From assembly GCF_000407445.1 (NCBI RefSeq), contig NZ_ASWB01000001.1, positions 1,199,042 through 1,263,041 of the forward strand: a DNA stretch of 64,000 nt. The letters are read 5' to 3'. This stretch comes from Enterococcus moraviensis ATCC BAA-383 (GTDB taxonomy: Bacteria; Bacillota; Bacilli; Lactobacillales; Enterococcaceae). A model generated the notes under the pieces. The model worked only from the letters and a program-made list of their open reading frames with translations. It did no database searches and was not told where the DNA came from. Numbering within the stretch: position 1 is the first letter of the stretch; the number at the start of each line of letters is the position of its first letter. Below are positions 30,423 to 38,502 of this stretch, one piece after another. Made by a program: the position numbers and the translations under genes.

Positions 30423-30486
30423 GTTGGAACAAGTGTTTCCACCATTTTGGACGAATCAAATCCTCTACTTATTTAATTAGAAGCAA

Positions 30487-30503
30487 AAATAGTCAGTCTA
30501 TTT
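30487..30503 (-). terminator. Weak terminator after the YihY gene
   Basis: A 6-bp AT-rich stem (AAATAG/CTATTT, 5-nt loop) overlaps the yihY stop codon, and the minus-strand arm ends in a run of five T. It is short, so termination may be partial. Confidence 0.4.
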
Positions 30504-31412
30504 CTTTCGTTTTTCTTTTACTTTATCTATTAGTCGATTGATCAGACCATAACGATGCTGAATTTTTTCATTTGATATATATTCTTTGACAACTGCATTG
30601 ATGATACCACCTAAAATAATAATCGTTGCGGCAAAATTCAACCACAGCATCAAGATAATAAAGCTACCAATAATTTGATAACTCGCAATTTTCGAACTGA
30701 AATATTTGATATAGATTCCAAAAGCCTGTGATAATAACATCCAGCCCACAGTTGCAAAAATTGCTCCTGGTATGATTGAACGGAACGTTAATTTGGCATT
30801 TGGCACAACACGATAGATCAAACACATAATAACTAATAAAACGAATGACGTGATCGGCCATTTCAACGCTTGGAAGGTATCAATAAAATCCGTTGAAAAA
30901 TGCAAAATCGGTTGTAGTAAATCCAAAATCGTTTTCCCTAGACCTAAAACCCCCACAACACCAACAATCGCAATCATAAACAAAAGAATCACAACTAAAG
31001 ACATAATGCGAACGATAATGAAATTTTTGCGTTGTTCAACACCAAATGCTTTATTCATTGCTGTTTGTAAAGCATTGATACTTTGGCTAGCACTCCATAA
31101 CGCCGCTAATGCAGAAATCGATAACAGACCACCAGATCGTTGAGTCAACAACGACTGAATCGCTGGTTTCAAATCATCAAAAATAGCTTTGGGGATTGCT
31201 TCAGCTATGTAAGGCAATACTTCGTTTGGATCAATATGTAAATACGGCAGGAGATTTCCCACCGCAATCAATAGAGGAAATAGGGACAAAAGTAAATAGT
31301 ACGCTACAACGACAGATGTATTTCCAATCTCTGAATCAATCATACGATGTTGTGTTGTTTCAATGAACCGCATTAGCTTTTCATTTTTTTTTACTTTGTC
31401 CACCAGTTTCAT
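30498..31412 (-). CDS. YihY/BrkB family inner membrane protein
   Basis: 304 residues with about six membrane segments and the family's conserved patch SVVVAYYLLLSLFPLLIAVGNLLPYL near the N-terminus, ending in a basic tail (KVKEKRKK). The family was once called ribonuclease BN in error; its function is unknown. It lies 19 bp downstream of the methionine aminopeptidase gene, the same neighbour order found next to epaA in E. faecalis, which supports the genus assignment. Confidence 0.88.
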   Translation of the reverse strand: MKLVDKVKKNEKLMRFIETTQHRMIDSEIGNTSVVVAYYLLLSLFPLLIAVGNLLPYLHIDPNEVLPYIAEAIPKAIFDDLKPAIQSLLTQRSGGLLSISALAALWSASQSINALQTAMNKAFGVEQRKNFIIVRIMSLVVILLFMIAIVGVVGVLGLGKTILDLLQPILHFSTDFIDTFQALKWPITSFVLLVIMCLIYRVVPNAKLTFRSIIPGAIFATVGWMLLSQAFGIYIKYFSSKIASYQIIGSFIILMLWLNFAATIIILGGIINAVVKEYISNEKIQHRYGLINRLIDKVKEKRKK

Positions 31413-31431
31413 AAAATTCTCCTCTAATTCC

Positions 31432-32196
31432 TTAATATGTTCCTTCTTCTCCTTGAGAAGTCAGAATTTTTGGCCCGTCTTTCGTAATAGCCAATGTATG
31501 TTCAAATTGACAGCTGATTCCACCATCTAACGTATATGCTGTCCAACCATTTGGGTCCATTTTCATACGCCACGTTCCTGTATTGACCATCGGCTCGATC
31601 GTAATGACCATGCCTTCTTTCAAGCGCAAGCCTTTACCTGCTTCACCATAATGCGGAATAACTGGACTCTCATGAATCGTTGGCCCAATACCATGCCCTA
31701 CAAAATCTCTTACCACAGATAAATTTTCACTTTCAACGTACGTTTGGATAGCATGACCAATATCACCGATACGATTCCCCACCTGTGCTTGCTCGATACC
31801 AAGGTACAAGGCTTTTCTCGTTACCTCCATTAAATGATCTAGTTCAGGTGTTGACTTACCGACAACATAAGCCCAACATGAATCTGATACAGCTCCTTTT
31901 AAATCGATACACATATCGACTTTGATCAAATCGCCATCTTTCAATGGCTTTTTCCGAGGAAAACCATGACAAATTTCATCATTGATACTGCAACAAGTAG
32001 CATATTTATAGTCTTCAAAACCAATTTGAGCAGCAATTCCGCCATGGCTTTCAATAAAGTCTCTTACAAACACTTCTATATCCCAGCTCGTAACACCTGG
32101 TTTAATAAATGTACGTAAATGACGATGAACATCTGCCAGCAATTCTCCAGATTCATCCATCATTTCAATTTCTCTTGGTGATTTTAATGTAATCAT
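31432..32196 (-). CDS. map: Type I methionine aminopeptidase
   Basis: 254 residues. The five metal ligands are visible in order: Asp in KVDMCID, Asp in GAVSDSCWA, His in GHGIGPTIHE, Glu in ITIEPMVNTG, and Glu in CQFEHTLAIT. It removes the initiator methionine from nascent proteins in the cytosol. A run of two degenerate 118-bp repeats begins only about 28 bp upstream of its start codon, so they probably lie in its leader or promoter region. Confidence 0.96.
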   Translation of the reverse strand: MITLKSPREIEMMDESGELLADVHRHLRTFIKPGVTSWDIEVFVRDFIESHGGIAAQIGFEDYKYATCCSINDEICHGFPRKKPLKDGDLIKVDMCIDLKGAVSDSCWAYVVGKSTPELDHLMEVTRKALYLGIEQAQVGNRIGDIGHAIQTYVESENLSVVRDFVGHGIGPTIHESPVIPHYGEAGKGLRLKEGMVITIEPMVNTGTWRMKMDPNGWTAYTLDGGISCQFEHTLAITKDGPKILTSQGEEGTY

Positions 32197-32224
32197 TCAA
32201 TATCGTCCTCCTAAAAATTTAAAA

Positions 32225-32460
32225 ACTGAAAGAGCGTGGGTAGCATAAACTGGAAAATAGAAAAATAAAGGGGATGCACTTTATCACCATTACGTTTTAA
32301 TTTTTCCTGAGAAGCTAGCTCTTTAAGCTAGATAATATAAAAGCGCAGTGGGTTCGTTCAGCCCTATAAAAATAAAGGAATATATTTGTGCCCTTTTCTT
32401 GTCAGGAACATAACTTATCTTTTTCATAGAAACTGACCCGCGGATCTAGATAATCTTCAT
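32225..32460. repeat. Two degenerate tandem copies of the 118-bp repeat
   Basis: Unit 1 (32225-32342) aligns over its whole length with the repeats at 63.6-64.0 kb: ACTGGAAAATAG, then a hairpin GGGGAT-GCACTTT-ATCACC, then GCTAGCTCTTTAAGCTAGATAAT and TTCGTTCAGCC. Unit 2 (32343-32460) is weaker but keeps CTTTTTCATAGAAACTGACCC and CTAGATAAT. The CTAGATAAT marks end at 32336 and 32454, exactly 118 bp apart. Most of the 465-bp gap between map and the flavodoxin gene is filled by this array; nothing else is seen apart from the flavodoxin promoter. Confidence 0.8.
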
Positions 32461-32601
32461 ATAAGAGTATTTTATCATAATTTATGAAAATTTCACTGAA
32501 AAGTAGTTGTTAAAAATAGATTTCATTCTTTTTTCTTTCCATAGGCTCTCTTAAACACTGCTATAGAAGTAATTTCTTCGTTTCTATTCTCAATTTTGTA
32601 A

Positions 32602-32631
32602 TTTACACACCCTTCGTTCTTCTGATATAAT
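32602..32631 (+). promoter_or_regulatory. Sigma-A promoter of the flavodoxin gene
   Basis: TTTACA and a perfect TATAAT with an 18-bp spacer lie 30 bp before the flavodoxin start; the start codon follows AAGGAGGAAA. Confidence 0.75.
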
Positions 32632-32661
32632 CAAGATTGTATTATTGAAGGAGGAAATCTA

Positions 32662-33105
32662 ATGACCTTAGCTAAAATCGTTTATGCAAGTATGACTGGA
32701 AATACAGAAGAAATCGCAGATATCGTTGCGGAAGCTTTAGAAAATTTAGATATTGAAGTAGAAATCAATGAATGTACACAAGTCGATCCTGAAGATTTTG
32801 AAGATGCAGACATATGTGTGATTGCAACATACACATATGGTGATGGCGAATTGCCAGATGAAATCGTTGATTTCTATGAAGAGCTACAAGAAATCAATCT
32901 GTCAGGAAAAACTTATGGTGTCTGTGGTTCTGGAGATACTTTTTATGATGAGTTTTGTAAGTCGGTGGACGACTTCGATGCTGTTTTCACAAAAATCGGT
33001 GCTACCAAAGGTGCTGATAGTGTAAAAGTCGATCTTGCTGCTGAAGAAGAAGACATTCAAAAACTTGAAGCCTTTGCGAAAAAGTTAGCCGAAGCTGCAA
33101 AATAG
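32662..33105 (+). CDS. Flavodoxin
   Basis: 147 residues with the FMN phosphate-binding loop SMTGNTEEIAD at residues 10-20 and the second FMN loop TYTYGDGELPDE. It is strongly acidic and of short-chain flavodoxin length. It acts as a cytosolic one-electron carrier. It is preceded by AAGGAGG and a good promoter, and followed by a strong hairpin with a T-run, so it is a single-gene unit. Confidence 0.95.
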   Translation: MTLAKIVYASMTGNTEEIADIVAEALENLDIEVEINECTQVDPEDFEDADICVIATYTYGDGELPDEIVDFYEELQEINLSGKTYGVCGSGDTFYDEFCKSVDDFDAVFTKIGATKGADSVKVDLAAEEEDIQKLEAFAKKLAEAAK

Positions 33106-33160
33106 CCCGTTGAACCAAAAAGAGTTCGAGGCGTTTAGCTCTAAGCATGATTGCATATAA

Positions 33161-33198
33161 AGAGTGGAACAAAACTACGATCAGTTTTGTTCCACTCT
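33161..33198. terminator. Bidirectional terminator; dispersed hairpin copy 3
   Basis: A perfect 15-bp stem AGAGTGGAACAAAAC/GTTTTGTTCCACTCT with an 8-nt loop is followed on the plus strand by CTTTTT. It ends the flavodoxin gene and, in the other direction, the TetR gene. It shares its arm sequence with the hairpins at 23860 and 29125. Confidence 0.85.
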
Positions 33199-33212
33199 CT
33201 TTTTACTCTAAT

Positions 33213-33785
33213 TTAATTATCAATGTCGATTGGATTTTCTCGCTCTAAAATTTGATCGATGGCCTCTCTCATCAAGCGCTCGATTTGTTGGTCGCTTGGG
33301 TGAATAATACCAGAAGTCATCAATGCCGCAATACCTGTCGCAACAATCCACGTTCCCATGTGAAGAGAATTAATTTCTGTATCACTTAATTTTTCATAAG
33401 CCGGGTCTTGTTTAACTGCGTTGGAAAAATAGCTATACGAAAATTCTTGCATTCTTTTTCCGCCACCATACTCTTCTAAATAAAGAGCACGATATAACCT
33501 GCTTTCATTTTTAGCAAAGTGGATATAATTCAAAGCTAAATCCACAATCGTATTATCCGTATGTGTTATCGGGAATACTTCCTTTGCTAAATATTGATGG
33601 ATTTTTTCAAATAATTCTTCTTTTAAATCGTCCATATTCTTGAATTCTAAATAAATAGGTTGTGTTGAGCATTTCATTTTGGTTGCAATGTTTCGTGCGG
33701 TGAATTTCGAAAAGCCTTCTGTGGCCACTACTTCGTATGCAGCATTTAAAATCTGATCTTTAGTAATTGTTTTTTTTCTTGCCAT
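33213..33785 (-). CDS. TetR/AcrR family transcriptional regulator
   Basis: 190 residues. The N-terminal helix-turn-helix (KDQILNAAYEVVATEGFSKFTARNIATKMKC begins at residue 8) is typical of TetR. The C-terminal ligand domain, with LYLEEYGGGKRM and IVATGIAALMTSGI, resembles the WHG-type domain. No target gene is obvious; it is divergent from the aminopeptidase gene and may control it or itself. The inducer is unknown. Confidence 0.88.
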   Translation of the reverse strand: MARKKTITKDQILNAAYEVVATEGFSKFTARNIATKMKCSTQPIYLEFKNMDDLKEELFEKIHQYLAKEVFPITHTDNTIVDLALNYIHFAKNESRLYRALYLEEYGGGKRMQEFSYSYFSNAVKQDPAYEKLSDTEINSLHMGTWIVATGIAALMTSGIIHPSDQQIERLMREAIDQILERENPIDIDN

Positions 33786-33842
33786 AATCTTTCAATCCCC
33801 TCTACCTATCCTTTACAACGCTTCCATATCAATACTATAGTT

Positions 33843-33870
33843 ATTGTAACACGATTTGTTTATTCTGCAA
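33843..33870 (-). promoter_or_regulatory. Candidate promoter of the TetR gene
   Basis: On the minus strand TTGCAG and TACAAT are 16 bp apart. A short inverted repeat (CAATA...TATTG) overlaps the -10 and could be an autoregulatory operator, although its arms are only 5 bp. Confidence 0.45.
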
Positions 33871-33972
33871 AATACTAGTCCTTTATTTTAAATTATTTTA
33901 TTTATTTGATTAAATGGGAGTTTACAGAGGTTTTTTCTAGAATTAAATACGTGATTTCCCCTTCTTGAATGT

Positions 33973-34001
33973 TTGAGTTCAGGTCATCTACGTGTTATGA
34001 T
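33973..34001 (+). promoter_or_regulatory. Candidate promoter of the aminopeptidase gene
   Basis: TTGAGT and TATGAT with a 17-bp spacer lie 38 bp upstream of the start codon, which has AGGAGG as ribosome site. Confidence 0.6.
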
Positions 34002-34039
34002 ATTCTCGATTACATGAATGAAAACTAGGAGGTTATTCT

Positions 34040-35278
34040 ATGACGTTACCAAATTTTAATGAGACATTAAACAAATATGCTAGACTTATTACTGAAACAG
34101 GTGTCAATGTCCAAAAAGGACAAAGCATCGTTTTACAAATCAGTGTTGATCAAGCACCCTTAGCACGATTGATTACAGAAGAAGCATATAAATTAGGTGC
34201 TAGTGAAGTAATCGTTCAGTGGACTGACGATATCATTCAACGTGAATTTCTACTTCATGCAGATGAAAAATATTTAGAAAATGTCCCTCAATATAAAATA
34301 GACCAGACAGATGACTGGGTCAGTAAAGGTGCTAGCCGTATCAGTGTTGTCTCTGCTAATCCAGATGCACTTGCTGGGGTTGATACTGACCGAGTTGCAG
34401 CTTTTCAAGCAGCATCTGGTAAAGCTTTGATTAATTTGAGGAAAGCAACGCAAGCAAACAAAGTTAGCTGGACTGTTGTTGCAGCAGCTGGAAAAGAATG
34501 GGCAGCTAAAGTTTTCCCAAATCTTGATAGTTCAGAGCAACAAGTTGATGCTCTTTGGGATGAAATCTTTAAAACAACTCGTGTTTATGAAGCCGATCCC
34601 GTAGCTGCTTGGGCAGCACATGATAACAAACTTGCTACAAAAGCAGATGAATTGAATAAAGAACAATTTGAATCATTACACTATACTGCTCCAGGCACGG
34701 ATTTGGTGATCGGTTTACCGAAAAATCATTTATGGGAAGGCGCTGGCAGTGACAATGCTCGCGGTGAAAAATTCATGGCGAATATGCCGACAGAAGAAGT
34801 ATTCACAGCACCTGACAGTCGTCATGTTGACGGTGTCGTTTCCAGTAGTAAACCGTTAAGCTATGCTGGAACAACTATTTCTGGAATGAAGTTTACGTTT
34901 AAAGATGGAAAAGTCATCGATTTTTCAGCTGAACAAGGGGAAGAAGTATTAGCGAAATTACTTGAGACTGATGAAGGCGCTCGTCATTTAGGTGAAGTTG
35001 CTTTAGTACCAGATCCATCACCAATTTCTCAATCTGGCATCATTTTCTACAATACTCTCTTTGACGAAAATGCTTCTAATCACTTGGCCTTTGGATCTGC
35101 ATACGCATTTAATCTACAAGGTGGAACTGACATGAGTGAAGAAGAATTAACAGCTGCTGGACTTAACCGAAGTCAAACTCATGTTGACTTTATGATTGGG
35201 TCAGACAAAATGGATATTGACGGAATACGAGCGGATGGTACACGTGTTCCAATTTTCCGTAATGGAGATTGGGCATAA
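34040..35278 (+). CDS. M29 family aminopeptidase (AmpS/PepS type)
   Basis: 412 residues, full-length for the thermophilic-aminopeptidase family M29. Recognisable blocks are NVQKGQSIVLQISVDQ, GASEVIVQW, GLPKNHLWEGAGS, FMANMPTEEVFTAPD (a Glu-Glu metal site), HLGEVALVPDPSPIS, and NEN/ASNHLAFGSAY with the late His. It is a cytosolic two-metal exopeptidase involved in peptide turnover. A single-gene unit with its own promoter and terminator. Confidence 0.93.
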   Translation: MTLPNFNETLNKYARLITETGVNVQKGQSIVLQISVDQAPLARLITEEAYKLGASEVIVQWTDDIIQREFLLHADEKYLENVPQYKIDQTDDWVSKGASRISVVSANPDALAGVDTDRVAAFQAASGKALINLRKATQANKVSWTVVAAAGKEWAAKVFPNLDSSEQQVDALWDEIFKTTRVYEADPVAAWAAHDNKLATKADELNKEQFESLHYTAPGTDLVIGLPKNHLWEGAGSDNARGEKFMANMPTEEVFTAPDSRHVDGVVSSSKPLSYAGTTISGMKFTFKDGKVIDFSAEQGEEVLAKLLETDEGARHLGEVALVPDPSPISQSGIIFYNTLFDENASNHLAFGSAYAFNLQGGTDMSEEELTAAGLNRSQTHVDFMIGSDKMDIDGIRADGTRVPIFRNGDWA

Positions 35279-35282
35279 CATA

Positions 35283-35327
35283 AAAAAGCTGAAACCAACA
35301 TTTTACCACTGTTGGTTTCAGCTTTTT
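35283..35327. terminator. Strong bidirectional terminator
   Basis: An 18-bp stem (AAAAAGCTGAAACCAACA and its complement) with a 9-nt loop has A- and T-runs on both sides. It sits between the convergent aminopeptidase and ChW-protein genes. Confidence 0.92.
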
Positions 35328-35332
35328 ACTTA

Positions 35333-36199
35333 TTAATAAGGGAAGTAAAATTCAGCAGTATAGCCGATTGTTGTAAGCCCTCTTCTAATTACATATGTTT
35401 GACAAGCAATCGCTTTGCGGTTACCATCTTTTAATTCTTTCTCAACGTAAGCATTAATTGATTTAGCATCTTTAAATAATTTCAAAGAGTTACTCAACAT
35501 TGATTTTGGAACGCCCACTGATTTATAATTGATTTCACCAGCGAATGTTTTATTATCTCTATATGACATTTTTCCAGAATAGTTGATTGTTGTGTAGTTT
35601 TTCTTAGGAACCAGTTTCACTTCAATTGCTTCTAGACGATAAGAGTATTTTGATGTTCCTGAAGGTATTCCACCTTTTTCCCAACCCATCCAGCCAAATT
35701 CTTGGGCGTGAACACGATAAAATACATCATATACTTGAGCCATTTGACCAGTTAATTTGATTTGGATTGCTTCTAAACGTTTTTTCTGACCTGATGTTCC
35801 TGATGATTGACCATTTTTCTTCCAAGCTTGCCAACCAATATCTTGTACGTGTGTACGGTATTCAATATTTCCACTATATGGAGAATTTTGAACTTTCAGT
35901 TGAATCGCTTCTAAGCGTTTCTTCTTACCAGATGTTCCTGATACTTGAGCATTGCTTTTCCAACCTTGCCAGCCAATATCTTGTACGTGTGTACGGTAAG
36001 TGACTGATGTCGATGCTGCAGCACGTGTTTGTGGCAATGAATCTGCTAATTCCGCCTCATCATTTGGCAATATTTCTGCGCTTTGCATCTCTCCGTATGG
36101 TTCAGTTGTAATCTCTTCTGCCGCCATAACACTTGGAGCTCCTCCAAATAATGATAACGACAATGATAAACCTAACAATAATAGACTAACCTTTTTCAT
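35333..36199 (-). CDS. Secreted protein with three ChW repeats
   Basis: About 288 residues. The signal peptide (MKKVSLLLLGLSLSLSLFGG, likely cut near VMA-AEE) is followed by an acidic linker. Three ChW (clostridial hydrophobic, conserved W) repeats follow, each with YRTHVQDIGW, a Trp, SGTSG and RLEAIQ. The last 80 residues (from about NYSGKMSYRD) are of unknown type. ChW repeats are linked to surface binding of sugars or proteins. The start at 36197-36199 fits the signal peptide; an earlier in-frame ATG would place nine polar residues in front of it. No catalytic domain is seen. Confidence 0.88.
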   Translation of the reverse strand: MKKVSLLLLGLSLSLSLFGGAPSVMAAEEITTEPYGEMQSAEILPNDEAELADSLPQTRAAASTSVTYRTHVQDIGWQGWKSNAQVSGTSGKKKRLEAIQLKVQNSPYSGNIEYRTHVQDIGWQAWKKNGQSSGTSGQKKRLEAIQIKLTGQMAQVYDVFYRVHAQEFGWMGWEKGGIPSGTSKYSYRLEAIEVKLVPKKNYTTINYSGKMSYRDNKTFAGEINYKSVGVPKSMLSNSLKLFKDAKSINAYVEKELKDGNRKAIACQTYVIRRGLTTIGYTAEFYFPY

Positions 36200-36406
36200 T
36201 TTCTCACTATCCTTTCTTTCTAACATAATAATTATATAATATAGTGCTAATATATTACAATAGTCATTTTAAACATTTATCTTTAAATTTTCATTAAATT
36301 GCCAGTACTCACCTGATTATCCTTATGATTACCATACATATGCCCTTAAAATATTGGTTTATAAAATGGACGTTTAGAAACTATTTAGCATAGTTTTTTG
36401 CACAAA

Positions 36407-36442
36407 GAAACACCTGTCAACACAATGTTTGACAGGTGTTTC
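36407..36442 (-). terminator. Terminator downstream of tRNA-Arg
   Basis: A perfect 14-bp stem GAAACACCTGTCAA/TTGACAGGTGTTTC with an 8-nt loop begins 4 bp after the tRNA end; the minus strand continues TTTGTGCAAAAAA. Confidence 0.85.
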
Positions 36443-36445
36443 ACA

Positions 36446-36519
36446 CGTTCCCGACTGGAATCGAACCAGCGGCCTATCGCTTAGGAGGCGATTGCTCTAT
36501 CCTACTGAGCTACGAGAAC
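36446..36519 (-). tRNA. tRNA-Arg (anticodon CCT)
   Basis: A complete 74-nt cloverleaf on the minus strand. The 7-bp acceptor stem is GTTCTCG/CGGGAAC with one G-T pair. D arm GCTC...GAGC, anticodon stem ATCGC/GCGAT around the loop CTCCTAA, T arm GCTGG-TTCGATT-CCAGT, and discriminator G. The anticodon CCT reads AGG (Arg). The CCA end is not encoded. Confidence 0.96.
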
Positions 36520-36570
36520 ATTTACTTTCTTATTTTAGAAGTCTTTTCAGCCAGTGTCAATGAAAATAAA

Positions 36571-36608
36571 AAGAAAGCAACACTGATCTAACCATCAGCA
36601 TTACTTTC
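36571..36608 (-). terminator. Terminator of the 40-residue gene
   Basis: An imperfect inverted repeat (AGAAAG..AA..CTGAT / ATCAG..TT..CTTTCT) is followed on the minus strand by TTTTTATTTTC, 12 bp after the stop codon of the small gene. Confidence 0.65.
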
Positions 36609-36619
36609 TCTATGATTCT

Positions 36620-36742
36620 TTATTTCTTAACTTGCTTTTTGCCTTTTAACAGTTTGACTAAATAAAGCCCACCCATAACTACAGCTAAGGTTTTACCGAT
36701 TTTACCATTTCTTGCTACTTTTTCTTCTTTCGTTTTACTCAT
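36620..36742 (-). CDS. Very small basic membrane-type protein, unknown
   Basis: A 40-codon frame, MSKTKEEKVARNGKIG followed by one hydrophobic helix (TLAVVMGGLYLVKLL) and a lysine-rich tail (KGKKQVKK). A ribosome-like AAAGG lies upstream and a terminator-like hairpin downstream, which argues for a real gene. Its size and single helix resemble small stress or membrane-associated peptides of Firmicutes, but I do not recognise a family. Confidence 0.6.
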   Translation of the reverse strand: MSKTKEEKVARNGKIGKTLAVVMGGLYLVKLLKGKKQVKK

Positions 36743-36865
36743 GTCTCTCACTACCTTTCATTCTTTCACTTTTAAACGTTTCTTTATACTTATATTATAA
36801 GGATTTAAATGATCTTTCGCTAGTCATCTGCTTAAAATCAAAACGCTCGTAAAGTCGCTCTTTCG

Positions 36866-36888
36866 ATGGTATGCTTAAACCATACCAT
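36866..36888 (+). promoter_or_regulatory. Palindromic operator-like site
   Basis: A perfect 8-bp inverted repeat ATGGTATG-7 nt-CATACCAT lies 32 bp upstream of the 43-residue gene, where its promoter should be. There is no T-run, so a protein-binding site is more likely than a terminator. Confidence 0.5.
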
Positions 36889-36920
36889 TTCTGCTAAACA
36901 ACGAAACGGAGGGATTATAT

Positions 36921-37052
36921 ATGACAGAAGATTCGAAAGAAAAAGTTATCGCAGAACGTCAAGACGATTATAAACAGAAAAAAGAAGAAATTATCAAAGA
37001 GGCTTTAGAAGAACATGAGGGAAAAAAAGAGAATGATCAAAAGGATGTATAA
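36921..37052 (+). CDS. Very small highly charged protein, unknown
   Basis: 43 codons (MTEDSKEKVIAERQDDYKQ and onward), about half Lys/Glu/Asp, predicted to be one long soluble helix. A strong GGAGGG ribosome site lies 9 nt before the ATG and a convergent terminator follows, so expression is likely. I do not recognise the family. Confidence 0.65.
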   Translation: MTEDSKEKVIAERQDDYKQKKEEIIKEALEEHEGKKENDQKDV

Positions 37053-37060
37053 ATTCAAAT

Positions 37061-37106
37061 AGGCTAAGTGAGTAATGAAACAATCCACTCACTTAGCCTG
37101 TTTTTT
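37061..37106. terminator. Bidirectional terminator
   Basis: A perfect 13-bp stem AGGCTAAGTGAGT/ACTCACTTAGCCT with a 13-nt loop is followed by GTTTTTT on the plus strand. It serves the 43-residue gene and the convergent Eis-like gene. Confidence 0.88.
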
Positions 37107-38301
37107 AAAAGTAATCTGCTAAAATTGGTTTTCCTTTTACTAAACGTCGGTCTAATGCCTGAAGTAGCTTATCGTTTCCTGCAACTTTTCCATAAAAGCT
37201 CAACGCATTCGCTGTGCGATAGCCCATAAAGAGTTGTGTCATAGCTTGTATCGTAGTCACAATCAATTCTTCTTCACTAACAGCTGATGCATTCGCCTCA
37301 TGTTTTTTTACACTTCCTTGCCCTATTTCATCAATAGATAACGTCCAGATTCCGTCATTCCAAGAAGCATACTCATCTTCCACTTTAACATAATATACTT
37401 CTCTACTCCCTGCTTTGAAAGGATATTTACGTATAAAGCACTCTAAATTAACGATCCTCCCCATCATATAAGGAGTAATCTTCATTTCTACCAAAGGAGA
37501 TGGCATCAAGTAACTTAAATCTTCCCCATCAAATCCCGCTTCTAAGTAAAATTCTCGTGACGAACCATTATGTGAACCGATAAAACCCATTATGGATTGA
37601 AAAGCATGATTGTTCAGAAAGCCCCATTCTTTAATAACAAAACGTTCTGCACTAGATTGGTAAATTAAGTAGCCCTGTACTTCTCCTTGTTCGTCTTCAT
37701 AAAGAGCAAATTTATTTTCTTCCGTTGAGCCAATTGTGTAATCCAACCACCAAGCCTCTCGGATAACTGCTCCTCGCTGATTATTTGGTAGACTAGAATA
37801 GATTCTATTACAAATTTCCTTAGCTTCTTTATACTTTGCACGTCGCATTTTCCCCGGACTTGCTTTTATGTTTGGCCAATCTGTGGCATTGATCGTATAG
37901 TGAATCTGTTCAAATAATTGCTCAAAACCATATTTTCTATAAAAAGGATAAGAAAACGGCGCCAAATAGGCTAATGCTACTTTATTTTCGGCTAACTCCC
38001 TTAACAGTTGTTTCATAATAGTCGAAATACCACCTTGTCCGCGATATTCTGGATAAGAAGAAACACAACCAATCCCAGCCATCTGATAACTTGTTCCATG
38101 AAATGCTACGTTGAATGGCGTAGAAATAATCTGACTCGTTAGACTATCGTCTGAAAAATATCCATAATTTAAAGAATGTGCAACAATTTTCTTAAAATGT
38201 TCTTTGCGTTTCTCTGTTGTCGCAGCATTGAACGCGTAAGCAGCTAAATCAAACATTTCATCTATATTTTCTTCGTCCATAATACGTACTTTTTTTTCCA
38301 T
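37105..38301 (-). CDS. Eis-like GNAT acetyltransferase
   Basis: 398 residues in the three-part Eis layout: an N-terminal GNAT domain with the acetyl-CoA loop VSSYPEYRGQGGISTIM (about residues 80-96) and the substrate-side FYRKYGFEQ, a second degenerate GNAT half, and a C-terminal SCP2-like domain. Eis-family enzymes acetylate amines such as aminoglycosides or lysines; the natural substrate here is unknown. It is a single gene with GGGTGGA before the ATG. Confidence 0.88.
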   Translation of the reverse strand: MEKKVRIMDEENIDEMFDLAAYAFNAATTEKRKEHFKKIVAHSLNYGYFSDDSLTSQIISTPFNVAFHGTSYQMAGIGCVSSYPEYRGQGGISTIMKQLLRELAENKVALAYLAPFSYPFYRKYGFEQLFEQIHYTINATDWPNIKASPGKMRRAKYKEAKEICNRIYSSLPNNQRGAVIREAWWLDYTIGSTEENKFALYEDEQGEVQGYLIYQSSAERFVIKEWGFLNNHAFQSIMGFIGSHNGSSREFYLEAGFDGEDLSYLMPSPLVEMKITPYMMGRIVNLECFIRKYPFKAGSREVYYVKVEDEYASWNDGIWTLSIDEIGQGSVKKHEANASAVSEEELIVTTIQAMTQLFMGYRTANALSFYGKVAGNDKLLQALDRRLVKGKPILADYF

Positions 38302-38395
38302 TGTGATCCACCCTAACTAAAAAGTAACAATTTACTTTTCATTGTACTCCAATATGAACTGTTGTCCAGAATAAAAGCTGACTTTCTGAACATAA

Positions 38396-38442
38396 AAAAG
38401 AGACTAGGATATGACGACTAACATCAGCTCCTAATCTCTTTT
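38396..38442 (-). terminator. Terminator of the lone EIIC gene
   Basis: The stem AAAAGAGA-TAGGA/TCCTA-TCTCTTTT (one internal mismatch) continues on the minus strand as TTTTTTATG, 60 bp after the EIIC stop. Confidence 0.85.
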
Positions 38443-38502
38443 ACTTACATTTATTTATTATAATAGCCTACACTAACAAGCCTTAAAATAAATTTTTCAT
38501 TT

